A DNA stretch of 9,009 nucleotides, from NCBI GenBank assembly GCA_011390035.1, contig JAABTE010000086.1, positions 1 through 9,009 on the forward strand, written 5' to 3'. Below, piece after piece: positions 1 to 5,998 of this stretch; position 1 is the stretch's first letter, and each line of letters opens with the position of its first letter. The notes beneath the pieces were generated by a model. That model was given only the letters and a program-made list of their open reading frames with translations, made no database searches and was not told the origin of the DNA. The position numbers and the translations under genes are program-made. Source of the stretch: Desulfobacteraceae bacterium (GTDB lineage Bacteria > Desulfobacterota > Desulfobacteria > Desulfobacterales > JAABSP01).

Positions 1-54
1 GGACCAAGTCGCGCCATTACCCTCCGGCGCCTTGCCGTTATAGCGGGGCGTTCG

Positions 55-103
55 AGCCCCCTTCAGGGGGCTTTCAGCCTTGCCGGGGGATTCATTCCCC
101 GGC
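55..103. other. Pair of strong hairpins with identical TTCA loops, 3' of the minus-strand operon
   Basis: Two inverted repeats follow one another. The first has arms AGCCCCC (55-61) and GGGGGCT (66-72) around the loop TTCA. The second has arms GCCGGGG (82-88) and CCCCGGC (97-103); its inner bases can extend the stem so that the loop is again TTCA (91-94). They start about 45 bases beyond the stop of the last minus-strand gene, so they could mark the 3' end of the pha operon transcript, where the loops read TGAA. No T-run follows either stem on either strand, so a classical intrinsic terminator is not supported. A transcript-stabilising or factor-dependent end is possible. The rest of 1-148 shows no convincing gene. 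Confidence 0.5.
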
Positions 104-148
104 CATGCGGCTGGGCGTTGGTTGATAAGCGCGGGCTGATGATCCCCA

Positions 149-406
149 TCACCCCCGCCCACCCATCCGCTGCCACACCTCAATGGGCACCATCACATCC
201 GTGATCTGCCCTTGCTCATTCCGCACATACCGGACGCCCTCGGCCTCCGGGACCGAGGCGCCCGGCCTCCTCAAAAGCCCATCCCGGCCCCCCAACCCAT
301 ATCCGCCGGCATACCCGCCGGTCGCATGCCTTCCAGCGGGAATCCGCCCCCGAACGGCCAGCAGCGCCAGGACAAAGGCCGCCACCACCATCAGAAAATA
401 GATCAT
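149..406 (-). CDS. Small membrane-anchored protein with a Phd/YefM-like antitoxin motif
   Basis: This 85-residue protein has three parts. Residues 2-18 are a hydrophobic segment followed by Arg, which fits one N-terminal transmembrane helix. Residues 30-40 form a Gly/Tyr-rich linker. Residues 59-81 (RYVRNEQGQ to PIEVWQRM) resemble the short 'Y-V-x-D/N-E-x-G-x-x-x-x-V-x-x-P-I-E-x-W/Y' strand-turn-helix common near the start of small Phd/YefM-type antitoxins. Its ATG overlaps the phaJ stop as ATGA (406-403), which implies translational coupling; its own ribosome site is only a purine run (AAGAAGAA). No toxin gene lies downstream within the window. The function is unknown: it may be a membrane-tethered relic or adaptor using an antitoxin-like fold. 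The gene call is fairly secure because of the coupling and the clear helix; the motif resemblance is by eye. Confidence 0.65.
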   Translation of the reverse strand: MIYFLMVVAAFVLALLAVRGRIPAGRHATGGYAGGYGLGGRDGLLRRPGASVPEAEGVRYVRNEQGQITDVMVPIEVWQRMGGRG

Positions 407-825
407 TTCTTCTTGGGCGGACTCACCAGGGCTTCGCCCTCCAGCACCACCTTGCCATCCTGGTTGGCGCAGGTGGTTTTCAGGCGCGCCCGGTTCTTTT
501 CCGGCGTGGTCTCGATCACCTCCACCGTGGCGGTGATGGTGTCGCCGATGCGCACCGGGGCCAGGAATTTCAGTTCCTGCTTCATATAGATGGTGCCGGG
601 CCCGGGCAGCTTCATGCCGATGACCGCCGAGATGAACCCGGCCGACAGCATGCCATGGGCGATGCGGGTTTTGAAAAAAGTGCCGGCGGCGTAGCTTTCG
701 TCGATGTGGGCCGGGTTCATATCCCCGGTGACGCCCGCGAAAAGGTAGATGTCCGACTCGGACACCGTCTTGGAAAAGCGCTCCGTGTCGCCGGCCTTTA
801 TCTCGTCAATAGTCTTTCCGATCAT
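403..825 (-). CDS. phaJ: MaoC-like (R)-specific enoyl-CoA hydratase
   Basis: This hot-dog-fold hydratase would add water to trans-2-enoyl-CoA to give (R)-3-hydroxyacyl-CoA, feeding beta-oxidation intermediates to the PHA synthase in the cytoplasm. The protein is 140 residues from ATG 825, close to the usual 130-145 for PhaJ. The hydratase-2 motif AGVTGDMNPAHIDESY carries the expected catalytic Asp (D35) and His (H40), and FFKTRIAHGMLSAGFIS matches the family's second conserved block. I chose ATG 825 because GAGGTGA lies five bases upstream and family members commonly begin M-x-G-K-T. A GTG at 834 would add three residues and is less likely. It lies 82 bases after the GAF gene, with a hairpin between them, and overlaps the next gene by four bases. 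It sits in an operon with phaE and phaC and no phaA/phaB is visible, so it may be the main local monomer source. Confidence 0.9.
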   Translation of the reverse strand: MIGKTIDEIKAGDTERFSKTVSESDIYLFAGVTGDMNPAHIDESYAAGTFFKTRIAHGMLSAGFISAVIGMKLPGPGTIYMKQELKFLAPVRIGDTITATVEVIETTPEKNRARLKTTCANQDGKVVLEGEALVSPPKKK

Positions 826-885
826 TTCTGTCACCTCATGCGTTCATGTTTCGAAGGGTTCATGCCTGTTTCGTCGGCGGCCGTC

Positions 886-903
886 GCCCATGGGGCCATG
901 GGC
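886..903. other. Intercistronic inverted repeat between the GAF gene and phaJ
   Basis: GCCCATGG (886-893) and CCATGGGC (896-903) are perfect complements around two bases, starting four bases beyond the stop codon of the GAF protein. Sterically the RNA would form a stem of about six pairs. No T-run follows on the minus strand, so read-through into phaJ is expected. It may stabilise or segment the operon mRNA, or be incidental in this GC-rich DNA. Confidence 0.4.
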
Positions 904-907
904 CGGA

Positions 908-2452
908 TCAGAACCAGGACCGATGCGTCCAGATCTCCTGCTCCAGATCCTTCTTGTCCTGCTGGAGGTTCAGGTACATGGAGGCGTTCTGGATGGCAAG
1001 GCCCCCCTGGTGGGCCAGGGCCATGGCCAGCATGACCTCGTCCTCCGAGAAATCACGGTGGGTTTCGCTGTAAAGGCGCATCACGCCGATGATGTCATCC
1101 CGGGCGTTGATGGGCACGGTGAGGATGGAGGCGATGCCCTCTTCCTTCTTCTCGTCGCGGTAGGCCACGCCATCGTCTTTCAGGGTGTCGCGCACCGCCA
1201 CGGCCCGGTTTTTCAGGGCCTCGGTGATGGCGCTTTCCGCGTATACGGTGCCCTTGGACAGGTACCGCTCGCTCAGGCCGTAGCTGGCCACCAGTTGCAG
1301 GGTCTTTCGGTCCTCGTCCATCAGGCGGATGGAAACCCCCTTCACGTCGAACACATCGGCCATGTCTGCTGAGAGGATGTGCATGATTTTCTTCACATCC
1401 AGGGTGGAGTCCATGGCCACGGCCAGGTCGTGGAAGATCTCCGTGTTCATGCGGATGCGCTTGATCAGCCGGTCGTTTTCGATGGCGATGCCCCCCTGGT
1501 GGGCAAGGGAGGTGATCAGCTTGACCAGGGATTCCGGAAAGCGGCGCTTCCTTCCGCTGTAAAGGCGAAGCTCGCCGATCACCTTCTCCCGGGCGTGGAT
1601 GGGCACCCCCAGGGCCGACACGATCCCCTCGGCCTGGGATTCCTTCCGGTACTGGATGCGCGGGTCGGTGGCCACGTCCTCGATGATCACCGTCTCGCCG
1701 GACAGAAGATCGGCCACCACCCTGCTCTTTTCCGCGGAGACCGGGCCCTTGTTGATGAAGGCGTCGCTCAGCCCATGGCTGGCCACCAAGTCCATCAGCC
1801 GGTTTTCGGGGTTGTAAAGGCGCACCGTCACCCCCTTCATGCCGAAGGCATTGGCGATCTCGGCGGTGAGGATGCGGAAGATCTCATTGATCTTCTTGCT
1901 GGAGTTGATGTTGGCCGACAGGTTGAAGAAGAGGTCAGCGTTCTGGTTGATCCGCTCAAAGAGCCGGGCCGTATGGACGGCGATGCCGCCCTGTTCGGCC
2001 AGGGCGCTGAGAAAGGCGATCTCGTTTTCGGTGAATTCCCGCTGTTCGGCCGCGTAGAGGCTCAACACGCCGATGCCCTTGCTCTCGGCCATCACCGGCA
2101 CGACCAGGATGGAGGCGATGCCCTCGGCCTTCTTGGCCGCGTGGTTGTCCAGGCGCGGATCGCCGGCGGCGTCCTTGAAGTACAGGTGGCCGCCCGCCTC
2201 CATCAGGTCCTGCACCGCCTTTTCGATCTTCATGGGCTCCTTGTGCAGGTAGCCTTTGGAAAGGCCCTTTTGCGCCACCGGAACGGACAGCCCCTTGTCC
2301 TCGTCGGCCAGAAACAGGCAGGCCGCCTTGGCGCCCAGGCCATCTATGGCGCCGGAGACGATCATGTCCAGAATCCTGTCCTTGTCGAGGGTGGTGCCGA
2401 ATGCCTTGCTGATCTTGCAGAAAGTCTTGAAGTAGTCGGTCTGGGAATCCAT
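908..2452 (-). CDS. Triple GAF-domain protein without a recognisable output domain
   Basis: This 514-residue cytoplasmic protein is built from three tandem GAF domains at about 20-165, 185-332 and 348-497. The repeats are visible in matching blocks: GLS-x(3-5) near the middle of each, EGIASILVVPV / EGIVSALGVPI / EGIASILTVPI, and (E/H)QGG-(I/L)-A at residues 153, 318 and 481, a period of about 164. GAF domains bind small molecules or mediate dimerisation. Nothing resembling a histidine kinase, GGDEF, EAL, PP2C, sigma54 or DNA-binding domain follows; the protein ends with a short charged stretch and WTHRSWF. The start is ATG 2452, with AAGGAG six bases upstream. It lies 36 bases after phaC in the same orientation, so it is probably co-transcribed and may sense metabolic or redox state for the granule. 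Ligand and partner are unknown. The domain call is secure; the role is inference. Confidence 0.85.
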   Translation of the reverse strand: MDSQTDYFKTFCKISKAFGTTLDKDRILDMIVSGAIDGLGAKAACLFLADEDKGLSVPVAQKGLSKGYLHKEPMKIEKAVQDLMEAGGHLYFKDAAGDPRLDNHAAKKAEGIASILVVPVMAESKGIGVLSLYAAEQREFTENEIAFLSALAEQGGIAVHTARLFERINQNADLFFNLSANINSSKKINEIFRILTAEIANAFGMKGVTVRLYNPENRLMDLVASHGLSDAFINKGPVSAEKSRVVADLLSGETVIIEDVATDPRIQYRKESQAEGIVSALGVPIHAREKVIGELRLYSGRKRRFPESLVKLITSLAHQGGIAIENDRLIKRIRMNTEIFHDLAVAMDSTLDVKKIMHILSADMADVFDVKGVSIRLMDEDRKTLQLVASYGLSERYLSKGTVYAESAITEALKNRAVAVRDTLKDDGVAYRDEKKEEGIASILTVPINARDDIIGVMRLYSETHRDFSEDEVMLAMALAHQGGLAIQNASMYLNLQQDKKDLEQEIWTHRSWF

Positions 2453-2488
2453 CTTCCTCTCCTTGTCGTGCGCGTCCGGATTCGGTTG

Positions 2489-3769
2489 CTATTTTTTGTC
2501 AGTCGCGGTGTTTCTGGATCGGGTCGATCCGGCGCTCTTTTTCGGCTTCGCCTTTTTGGCGCCGGTCTTGCCGGACTTGGCCTTGTCGGTTTTCCCGCCC
2601 CGGCTCCGAGGGGCGCGCGCGGGCTTTTTGGATGCCGCTTTTTCTTCCGTCCCTTCTTTCGTCCCTTCTTTCGTCCCTTCGTCTGGCCCCTCGTCCGCCT
2701 CCCGGGTGGCCAGCCAATTGGCTATCTTGGGGGCGAACTCCCGCTGGCACTTGGAGCTGACGTAGATGCCGATGTGGCCCGTGTCCAGGCAGATGTCCTC
2801 CTTGTCCTTGCTGCCCACCTCGCCGGTGAGCAGCTCGCAGGCCTCCGGGGGCACCAGGTGGTCGAACTTGCCGTAGAAATTTAAAAGCGGCATGGTGATG
2901 TTCTTCAGATTCACCCGCTTTCCCCCCACCTCAAGCCGGTTTTTGATCAGCAGGTTCTGCTTGTAGCAGTCGGTGATGAACTGGCGGAAGGTGGCGCCGG
3001 GCACGTCCGGGCTGTCGAAGATCCACTTTTCCATGCGGATGAAGTTTTCCACGAAGGCCCGGTTGTCCATGTTCTCGAAAAAGCCCACATACTTGTCGAT
3101 GATCAGCCGGGCCGGGTTGAGCAGCAGAAAGCCCAGGTTCATCAGATCCGCCGGCATGTTGCGGTAGCACTCGGACATGCGGTCCGCAGCGGCGCTCTTC
3201 ATCCAGATGTGCAAAAGGCCCTTGTCCGTGTCGAAGTTGGTGGGGGTGACGGTGGTCACCAGGTTCTGGACCTTGTCCGGATGCAGGGAAGAGTAGATCA
3301 CGCAGAAGACCCCGCCCATGCAGATGCCCATAAGGTGAACCTTGGGCAGGCCGTGGCGCTTGCGGATGAAATCGATCATGTTGTCCATGTAGCCGTTGAC
3401 GTGATCGTCTATGGTCAGGTACTGGTCCTTGCGGCCCGGATAGCCCCAGTCCACCATGTAAACCTCAAGGCCCCGGTCCAGAAAGCTCTGGACCACGCTT
3501 CGGCCCGGCTGCAAGTCCAGCATGGTCTCCCGGTTGATCAGGGCGTAGACCACCAGCAGGGGGATCTTGTATTTGACCGTTTCCGGCTTGTAGTATTTGA
3601 GCTTGACGCGGTCCTCCTCATAGACCACATCATAGGGGGTGGGGCACAGGTCGGTCTCCAGGGGGCCTAAAAGCACCTCGGAGGCCTTCTTGGCCCTTTC
3701 CTGGGATTTTTCCGAGCTTTCGGCGAGATTTTTAAGGATCAGATCGACTGCGATTTTCGGCTGACTCAT
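2489..3769 (-). CDS. phaC: Class III PHA synthase, catalytic subunit PhaC, with a basic C-terminal tail
   Basis: This enzyme polymerises (R)-3-hydroxyacyl-CoA into PHA at the granule surface, working with PhaE. It is 426 residues long. The alpha/beta-hydrolase core covers about 35-355, with the lipase-like box GICMGG (nucleophile C150), Asp D303 in GKFDHLVPP and His H332 in GHIG. This is almost the same numbering as the Allochromatium-type class III enzyme, whose chain ends near residue 355. Here a further 70 residues follow: an acidic EGT-repeat segment (357-376), then a Lys/Ala/Arg-rich segment (381-426) with 18 basic and 2 acidic residues, resembling histone H1-like tails. ATG 3769 is preceded by AGGAGG at a five-base spacing. 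It starts 19 bases after phaE. The tail is the odd part and may bind DNA or the granule surface; that is inference. Confidence 0.96.
   Translation of the reverse strand: MSQPKIAVDLILKNLAESSEKSQERAKKASEVLLGPLETDLCPTPYDVVYEEDRVKLKYYKPETVKYKIPLLVVYALINRETMLDLQPGRSVVQSFLDRGLEVYMVDWGYPGRKDQYLTIDDHVNGYMDNMIDFIRKRHGLPKVHLMGICMGGVFCVIYSSLHPDKVQNLVTTVTPTNFDTDKGLLHIWMKSAAADRMSECYRNMPADLMNLGFLLLNPARLIIDKYVGFFENMDNRAFVENFIRMEKWIFDSPDVPGATFRQFITDCYKQNLLIKNRLEVGGKRVNLKNITMPLLNFYGKFDHLVPPEACELLTGEVGSKDKEDICLDTGHIGIYVSSKCQREFAPKIANWLATREADEGPDEGTKEGTKEGTEEKAASKKPARAPRSRGGKTDKAKSGKTGAKKAKPKKSAGSTRSRNTATDKK
2645..2680 (-). repeat. Three tandem 12-bp units in the phaC tail
   Basis: On the coding strand GAAGGGACGAAA occurs twice exactly and a third time with one base changed (GAAGGGACGGAA). 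They encode EGTK-EGTK-EGTE at residues 364-375 of PhaC. The 12-bp period keeps the frame, so copy number could change by slippage without breaking the protein. The array is the linker between the catalytic domain and the basic tail. Confidence 0.9.
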
Positions 3770-3788
3770 ATCCGCCTCCTGTCTGGCG

Positions 3789-4760
3789 TCAAAGTGTCTG
3801 GTTCCCCTCCACCTTTTTGGACAGGCTTCGTATCTGCTTTTTCATCAGATAGATCTCCTTGTACAGCTCGTCCATTTCCTTCAGGGTGGGCACCGGAAGG
3901 TGGCGCACGATGTCCTGGAGGAAGTCTTCCCGGGCCTGGTTGTAGTTGACCAGAGACTCGATGGTCTTATGAAGGGTTTGAAGATATTCCGGGGACTTGA
4001 GCAGGTTCATGTAGTGGCCCTCCAGCACCTTGATCCACAGGCGGTAAAAGGCCTGGGGGTCGTCCTTCAGATCCCCCTTGTCGGCCATCTGCTCTAGTTT
4101 TTCCTGCATCACCATGGCTGATTTTTCGATGGGGATGTAAAACATCTGGAGGAATTCGCTCAAGGTGGTCTGGAACAGGGTCATCTTGTCCAGGAAGCGG
4201 TTGAAGCGCTCCTGGTAGAACCGGTTGAGGCCCAACTGGGGCACGTTTAGGTACTTTTGAAACTCGGTCTCGTAGATTTCCCGGAGGGATTTGAAGACCT
4301 CCTTGTCCAGGTTCTCGAAGTTGTAAGCCTTTGTGCGCTGGCCGATGGCGGCGGCCCGCTCCATCCAGCGGGTCTGGAGGGTCATCATGGCGTCGGCGGT
4401 CTGCTGGGCAAGGCGCATGGCCACCTCGGGCACCGCGGCGGCGCCCTTGAAGTTGGCCTCCAGGTTTTCCGGGGCCATCAGGGCGGAAAACATCTTCTGC
4501 CAGGTGTTTCCCATGGCCGCCCAGGATTTCCGGGTGCCGCGCCCGTTATCGTCTCCGGCCGCTTCCCCGGCCGTCTTGCCGCTCGTTTTTCCGGCCGCCT
4601 TGCCCGTCTCCGCCGCCTTTTTCCCTTCGGCGTCCGCCGGAAACGCGAACATCCGCGCCTGGGTCGCGGCCATGCTTTCCATCGTATCGGAGAAGGATTT
4701 CATCCAGTCCGTGATGAAACGGGACATGTCTGGTGATGATTTCTCTGAATCGGAAGCCAT
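3789..4760 (-). CDS. phaE: Class III PHA synthase subunit PhaE
   Basis: PhaE is the non-catalytic partner that activates PhaC. The protein is 323 residues, near the usual length for the family. Family hallmarks are visible: PQLGLNRFYQERFNRF at about 174-189, a long helical middle, and the C-terminal LPVPTLKEMDELYKEIYLMK from about residue 288, which begins a short coiled coil (about 293-318). An unusual low-complexity linker at about 46-75 (Lys/Ala/Gly/Thr, with two GKT-type units) separates a helical N-terminus from the core. ATG 4760 has GGAG seven bases upstream. It lies 19 bases before phaC, as expected for a stoichiometric pair, and about 65 bases downstream of the predicted start of transcription. 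It has no enzymatic motif of its own. The call is secure. Confidence 0.93.
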   Translation of the reverse strand: MASDSEKSSPDMSRFITDWMKSFSDTMESMAATQARMFAFPADAEGKKAAETGKAAGKTSGKTAGEAAGDDNGRGTRKSWAAMGNTWQKMFSALMAPENLEANFKGAAAVPEVAMRLAQQTADAMMTLQTRWMERAAAIGQRTKAYNFENLDKEVFKSLREIYETEFQKYLNVPQLGLNRFYQERFNRFLDKMTLFQTTLSEFLQMFYIPIEKSAMVMQEKLEQMADKGDLKDDPQAFYRLWIKVLEGHYMNLLKSPEYLQTLHKTIESLVNYNQAREDFLQDIVRHLPVPTLKEMDELYKEIYLMKKQIRSLSKKVEGNQTL

Positions 4761-4831
4761 GTGTGAACTCCATCTTTCCGGTTGTGTGAAAGGTGAGGTT
4801 TCAAGGTTAATCTGGACTGAAATGCGATCTC

Positions 4832-4860
4832 ATTATAGAAAAATCGCGCCGGATTTTCAA
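4832..4860 (-). promoter_or_regulatory. Sigma70-type promoter for the phaE-phaC operon
   Basis: On the minus strand TTGAAA (4860-4855) and a perfect TATAAT (4837-4832) are separated by exactly 17 bases. The -35 box overlaps the phaR stop codon. Transcription would start near 4825, leaving about 65 untranslated bases before phaE. GCGAT (4824-4828) and ATCGC (4843-4847) form a small inverted repeat across the -10 box, a possible but weak operator. Prediction is by consensus match only. Confidence 0.65.
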
Positions 4861-5411
4861 CCGGTTTTTTTCCCGACGGGGTATTTTGACGCCTTTGCCG
4901 ATGCCGGAGCCGCGCTGGGGGCCTTGCCGGACGCCGCTTCGCCCGATGGTCTTTCGTTCGGCTCCGGCTCTGGCCGGGCCGGCCCGGCGGGGGGCATGGG
5001 AAAGGGCGCCCGGCGGGACAGCATCCGCTCGGCTATGGTGGAAAGATCCATGCCCATCTCCAGGCAGATGCGGAACTGCTCTTCGAGGCCCTTCTTATAC
5101 ATAAGGTAGGACTGGAGGGTCTTTTCAAGATAATTATCGAAAAACTCGCTCAAAAGGTCGTCGCCGAACCGGATGAGCAGGTGCAGCAGCGATTCGGGCA
5201 GCAGGCTGTTGCGCCGCTTGGCGCTCTCCATGATGATCTGCGTCAGGATGAAGGCGGTGACGTTCTCGTCTGTTTTAGCGTCCAGCGCCACCACCTGGCG
5301 GCCGCTTCGGATCAGGGACGAAACATCCTTTAAGGTCACATAGCGGCTGCTTTCCGTGTCGTACAGCCGGCGGTTGGGGTATTTTTTGATGATCAGCTTG
5401 CCCGAGGGCAT
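4857..5411 (-). CDS. phaR: PhaR-type PHA synthesis regulator
   Basis: PhaR represses phasin and other pha genes and is released when it binds PHA or granule surfaces. This protein has 184 residues. The N-terminal PHB/PHA accumulation regulator DNA-binding domain covers about 5-65, with the hallmark KKYPNRRLYDTESSRYVTL near the start. A helical region follows (about 70-130), then a Pro/Ala/Lys-rich tail (about 136-184) that looks disordered. The reading frame stays open to 5687, but I chose ATG 5411 because AGGAGGT lies nine bases upstream and homologues start a few residues before the KYPNRRLYD block. It is transcribed away from the phasin genes across a region containing a candidate operator, and sits about 97 bases upstream of phaE. 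It may be autoregulated. This is distinct from the unrelated Bacillus PhaR synthase subunit. Confidence 0.92.
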   Translation of the reverse strand: MPSGKLIIKKYPNRRLYDTESSRYVTLKDVSSLIRSGRQVVALDAKTDENVTAFILTQIIMESAKRRNSLLPESLLHLLIRFGDDLLSEFFDNYLEKTLQSYLMYKKGLEEQFRICLEMGMDLSTIAERMLSRRAPFPMPPAGPARPEPEPNERPSGEAASGKAPSAAPASAKASKYPVGKKTG

Positions 5412-5505
5412 GGCGGGAACACCTCCTGTCAGCGTCTCTAAAATGGTATGCGATACTGATTTAGCGCAACATAAGCGCCCGACTTTTACCGGGCTTTCTG
5501 AAGGG

Positions 5506-5534
5506 ATGATCGCACCTAAGAATCTAAATGTCAA
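5506..5534 (-). promoter_or_regulatory. Candidate phaR promoter
   Basis: On the minus strand a perfect TTGACA (5534-5529) is followed after 17 bases by GATCAT (5511-5506), four of six matches to the -10 consensus. The leader to ATG 5411 would be about 90 bases. The -10 match is only moderate. Confidence 0.4.
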
Positions 5535-5580
5535 GGGAATATTGATCATACGCAGAGCCATGCGGCTGGGCTTGAAATTT

Positions 5581-5595
5581 TTGTGCAATGCACAA
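5581..5595. promoter_or_regulatory. Perfect 15-bp palindrome, candidate PhaR operator
   Basis: TTGTGCA-A-TGCACAA is a perfect inverted repeat with seven-base arms. It ends eight bases before the -35 box of the rightward phasin promoter and about 47 bp upstream of the leftward phaR -35 box. Proteobacterial PhaR proteins are known to bind TGC...GCA-type dyads upstream of phasin genes, and phaR is the adjacent gene, so PhaR is the most likely ligand. I saw no second exact copy in the other gaps. Confidence 0.7.
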
Positions 5596-5603
5596 TTTTT
5601 TTC

Positions 5604-5633
5604 TTGACACGGCCCCGCGACATGGGGTATTAA
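5604..5633 (+). promoter_or_regulatory. Candidate promoter of the phasin genes
   Basis: TTGACA (5604-5609) is a perfect -35 box. TATTAA (5628-5633) follows after 18 bases with four of six -10 matches. Transcription from near 5640 would give a leader of about 80 bases before the first phasin ATG. The adjacent palindrome suggests repression by PhaR. Confidence 0.55.
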
Positions 5634-5721
5634 TGGGATAACGGGTGAGGGCCTCTGCGCGGGGGCCCCGGCGGCCCGATCAACCATTTAAAGAAAATCG
5701 CATGGACAAGGAGATGTTACA

Positions 5722-5982
5722 ATGGAGCCAGGAAAGATGGCAACGCAGATGATTTCGTTTCAGAAGACGGTGTTCGACAACAACTTTATGGCCATGGCCA
5801 TGGTGCTGGACCAGACCGAGCAGCTCACCAACACCTTCATGAATCAGTTTCCCTGGGTGCCCGAAGAGGGCAAGAAGGCGGTGGCCGAGTCCATCCGCTT
5901 TTACAAGAAGGCCCGGGAGGATTTCAAGAAGGCCGTTGAAGAGGGCTTTTCCCGCATGGAAGACATGTTGGCCGGCAAATAA
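5722..5982 (+). CDS. Small phasin-like granule protein, first of a tandem pair
   Basis: This 86-residue protein has no signal peptide or clear membrane segment. It is predominantly helical by eye, with an amphipathic C-terminal half (FYKKAREDFKKAVEEGFSRM) and a conserved central FPWVPEEGKK turn. It matches the next gene product at about half of the aligned positions, including MI-x-FQKT-x-FDN near the start, PW-x-PE in the middle and FSR-x-ED near the end. Typical phasins are 110-190 residues, so this is short. The phasin assignment rests on its position next to phaR and opposite phaEC, the operator-bearing promoter and the helical amphipathic character. AAGGAG lies eight bases before the ATG. 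It probably coats PHA granules and is repressed by PhaR; a different helper role is possible. Confidence 0.72.
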   Translation: MEPGKMATQMISFQKTVFDNNFMAMAMVLDQTEQLTNTFMNQFPWVPEEGKKAVAESIRFYKKAREDFKKAVEEGFSRMEDMLAGK

Positions 5983-5998
5983 GCTGTAAATTTCATCC

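Larger units (their letters stand above)
5412..5721. promoter_or_regulatory. Divergent control region between phaR and the phasin genes
   Basis: This 310-bp non-coding stretch is more AT-rich than the genes on either side, particularly at about 5520-5610. It holds candidate promoters in both directions and a perfect palindrome, described separately. The smaller inverted repeat GTAT-GCG-ATAC (5446-5456) lies within the phaR leader. The last 70 bases form a GC-rich leader for the first phasin gene, with runs such as GGGGGCCCC that could fold. Confidence 0.75.

Noticed and set aside
1..148. Possible end or start of a further gene at the left edge
   Set aside because: Frames are open over short distances, but there is no recognisable protein and two strong hairpins occupy the middle. 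Only non-coding structure can be supported.
1379..2884. A long open frame on the plus strand opposite the GAF and phaC genes
   Set aside because: It is rich in Gly, His, Val and Leu without any domain pattern and mirrors the codon bias of the GAF gene on the other strand. The GAF and PhaC proteins are clearly real, so this is an antisense shadow.
5412..5687. A 92-residue N-terminal extension of PhaR
   Set aside because: The frame stays open, but the extension shows no domain, spans the divergent promoters and palindrome, and a strong AGGAGGT lies before ATG 5411.
5702..5752. A 16-codon upstream frame overlapping the first phasin start
   Set aside because: It has no ribosome site of its own and the phasin ribosome site lies inside it. 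Probably fortuitous.
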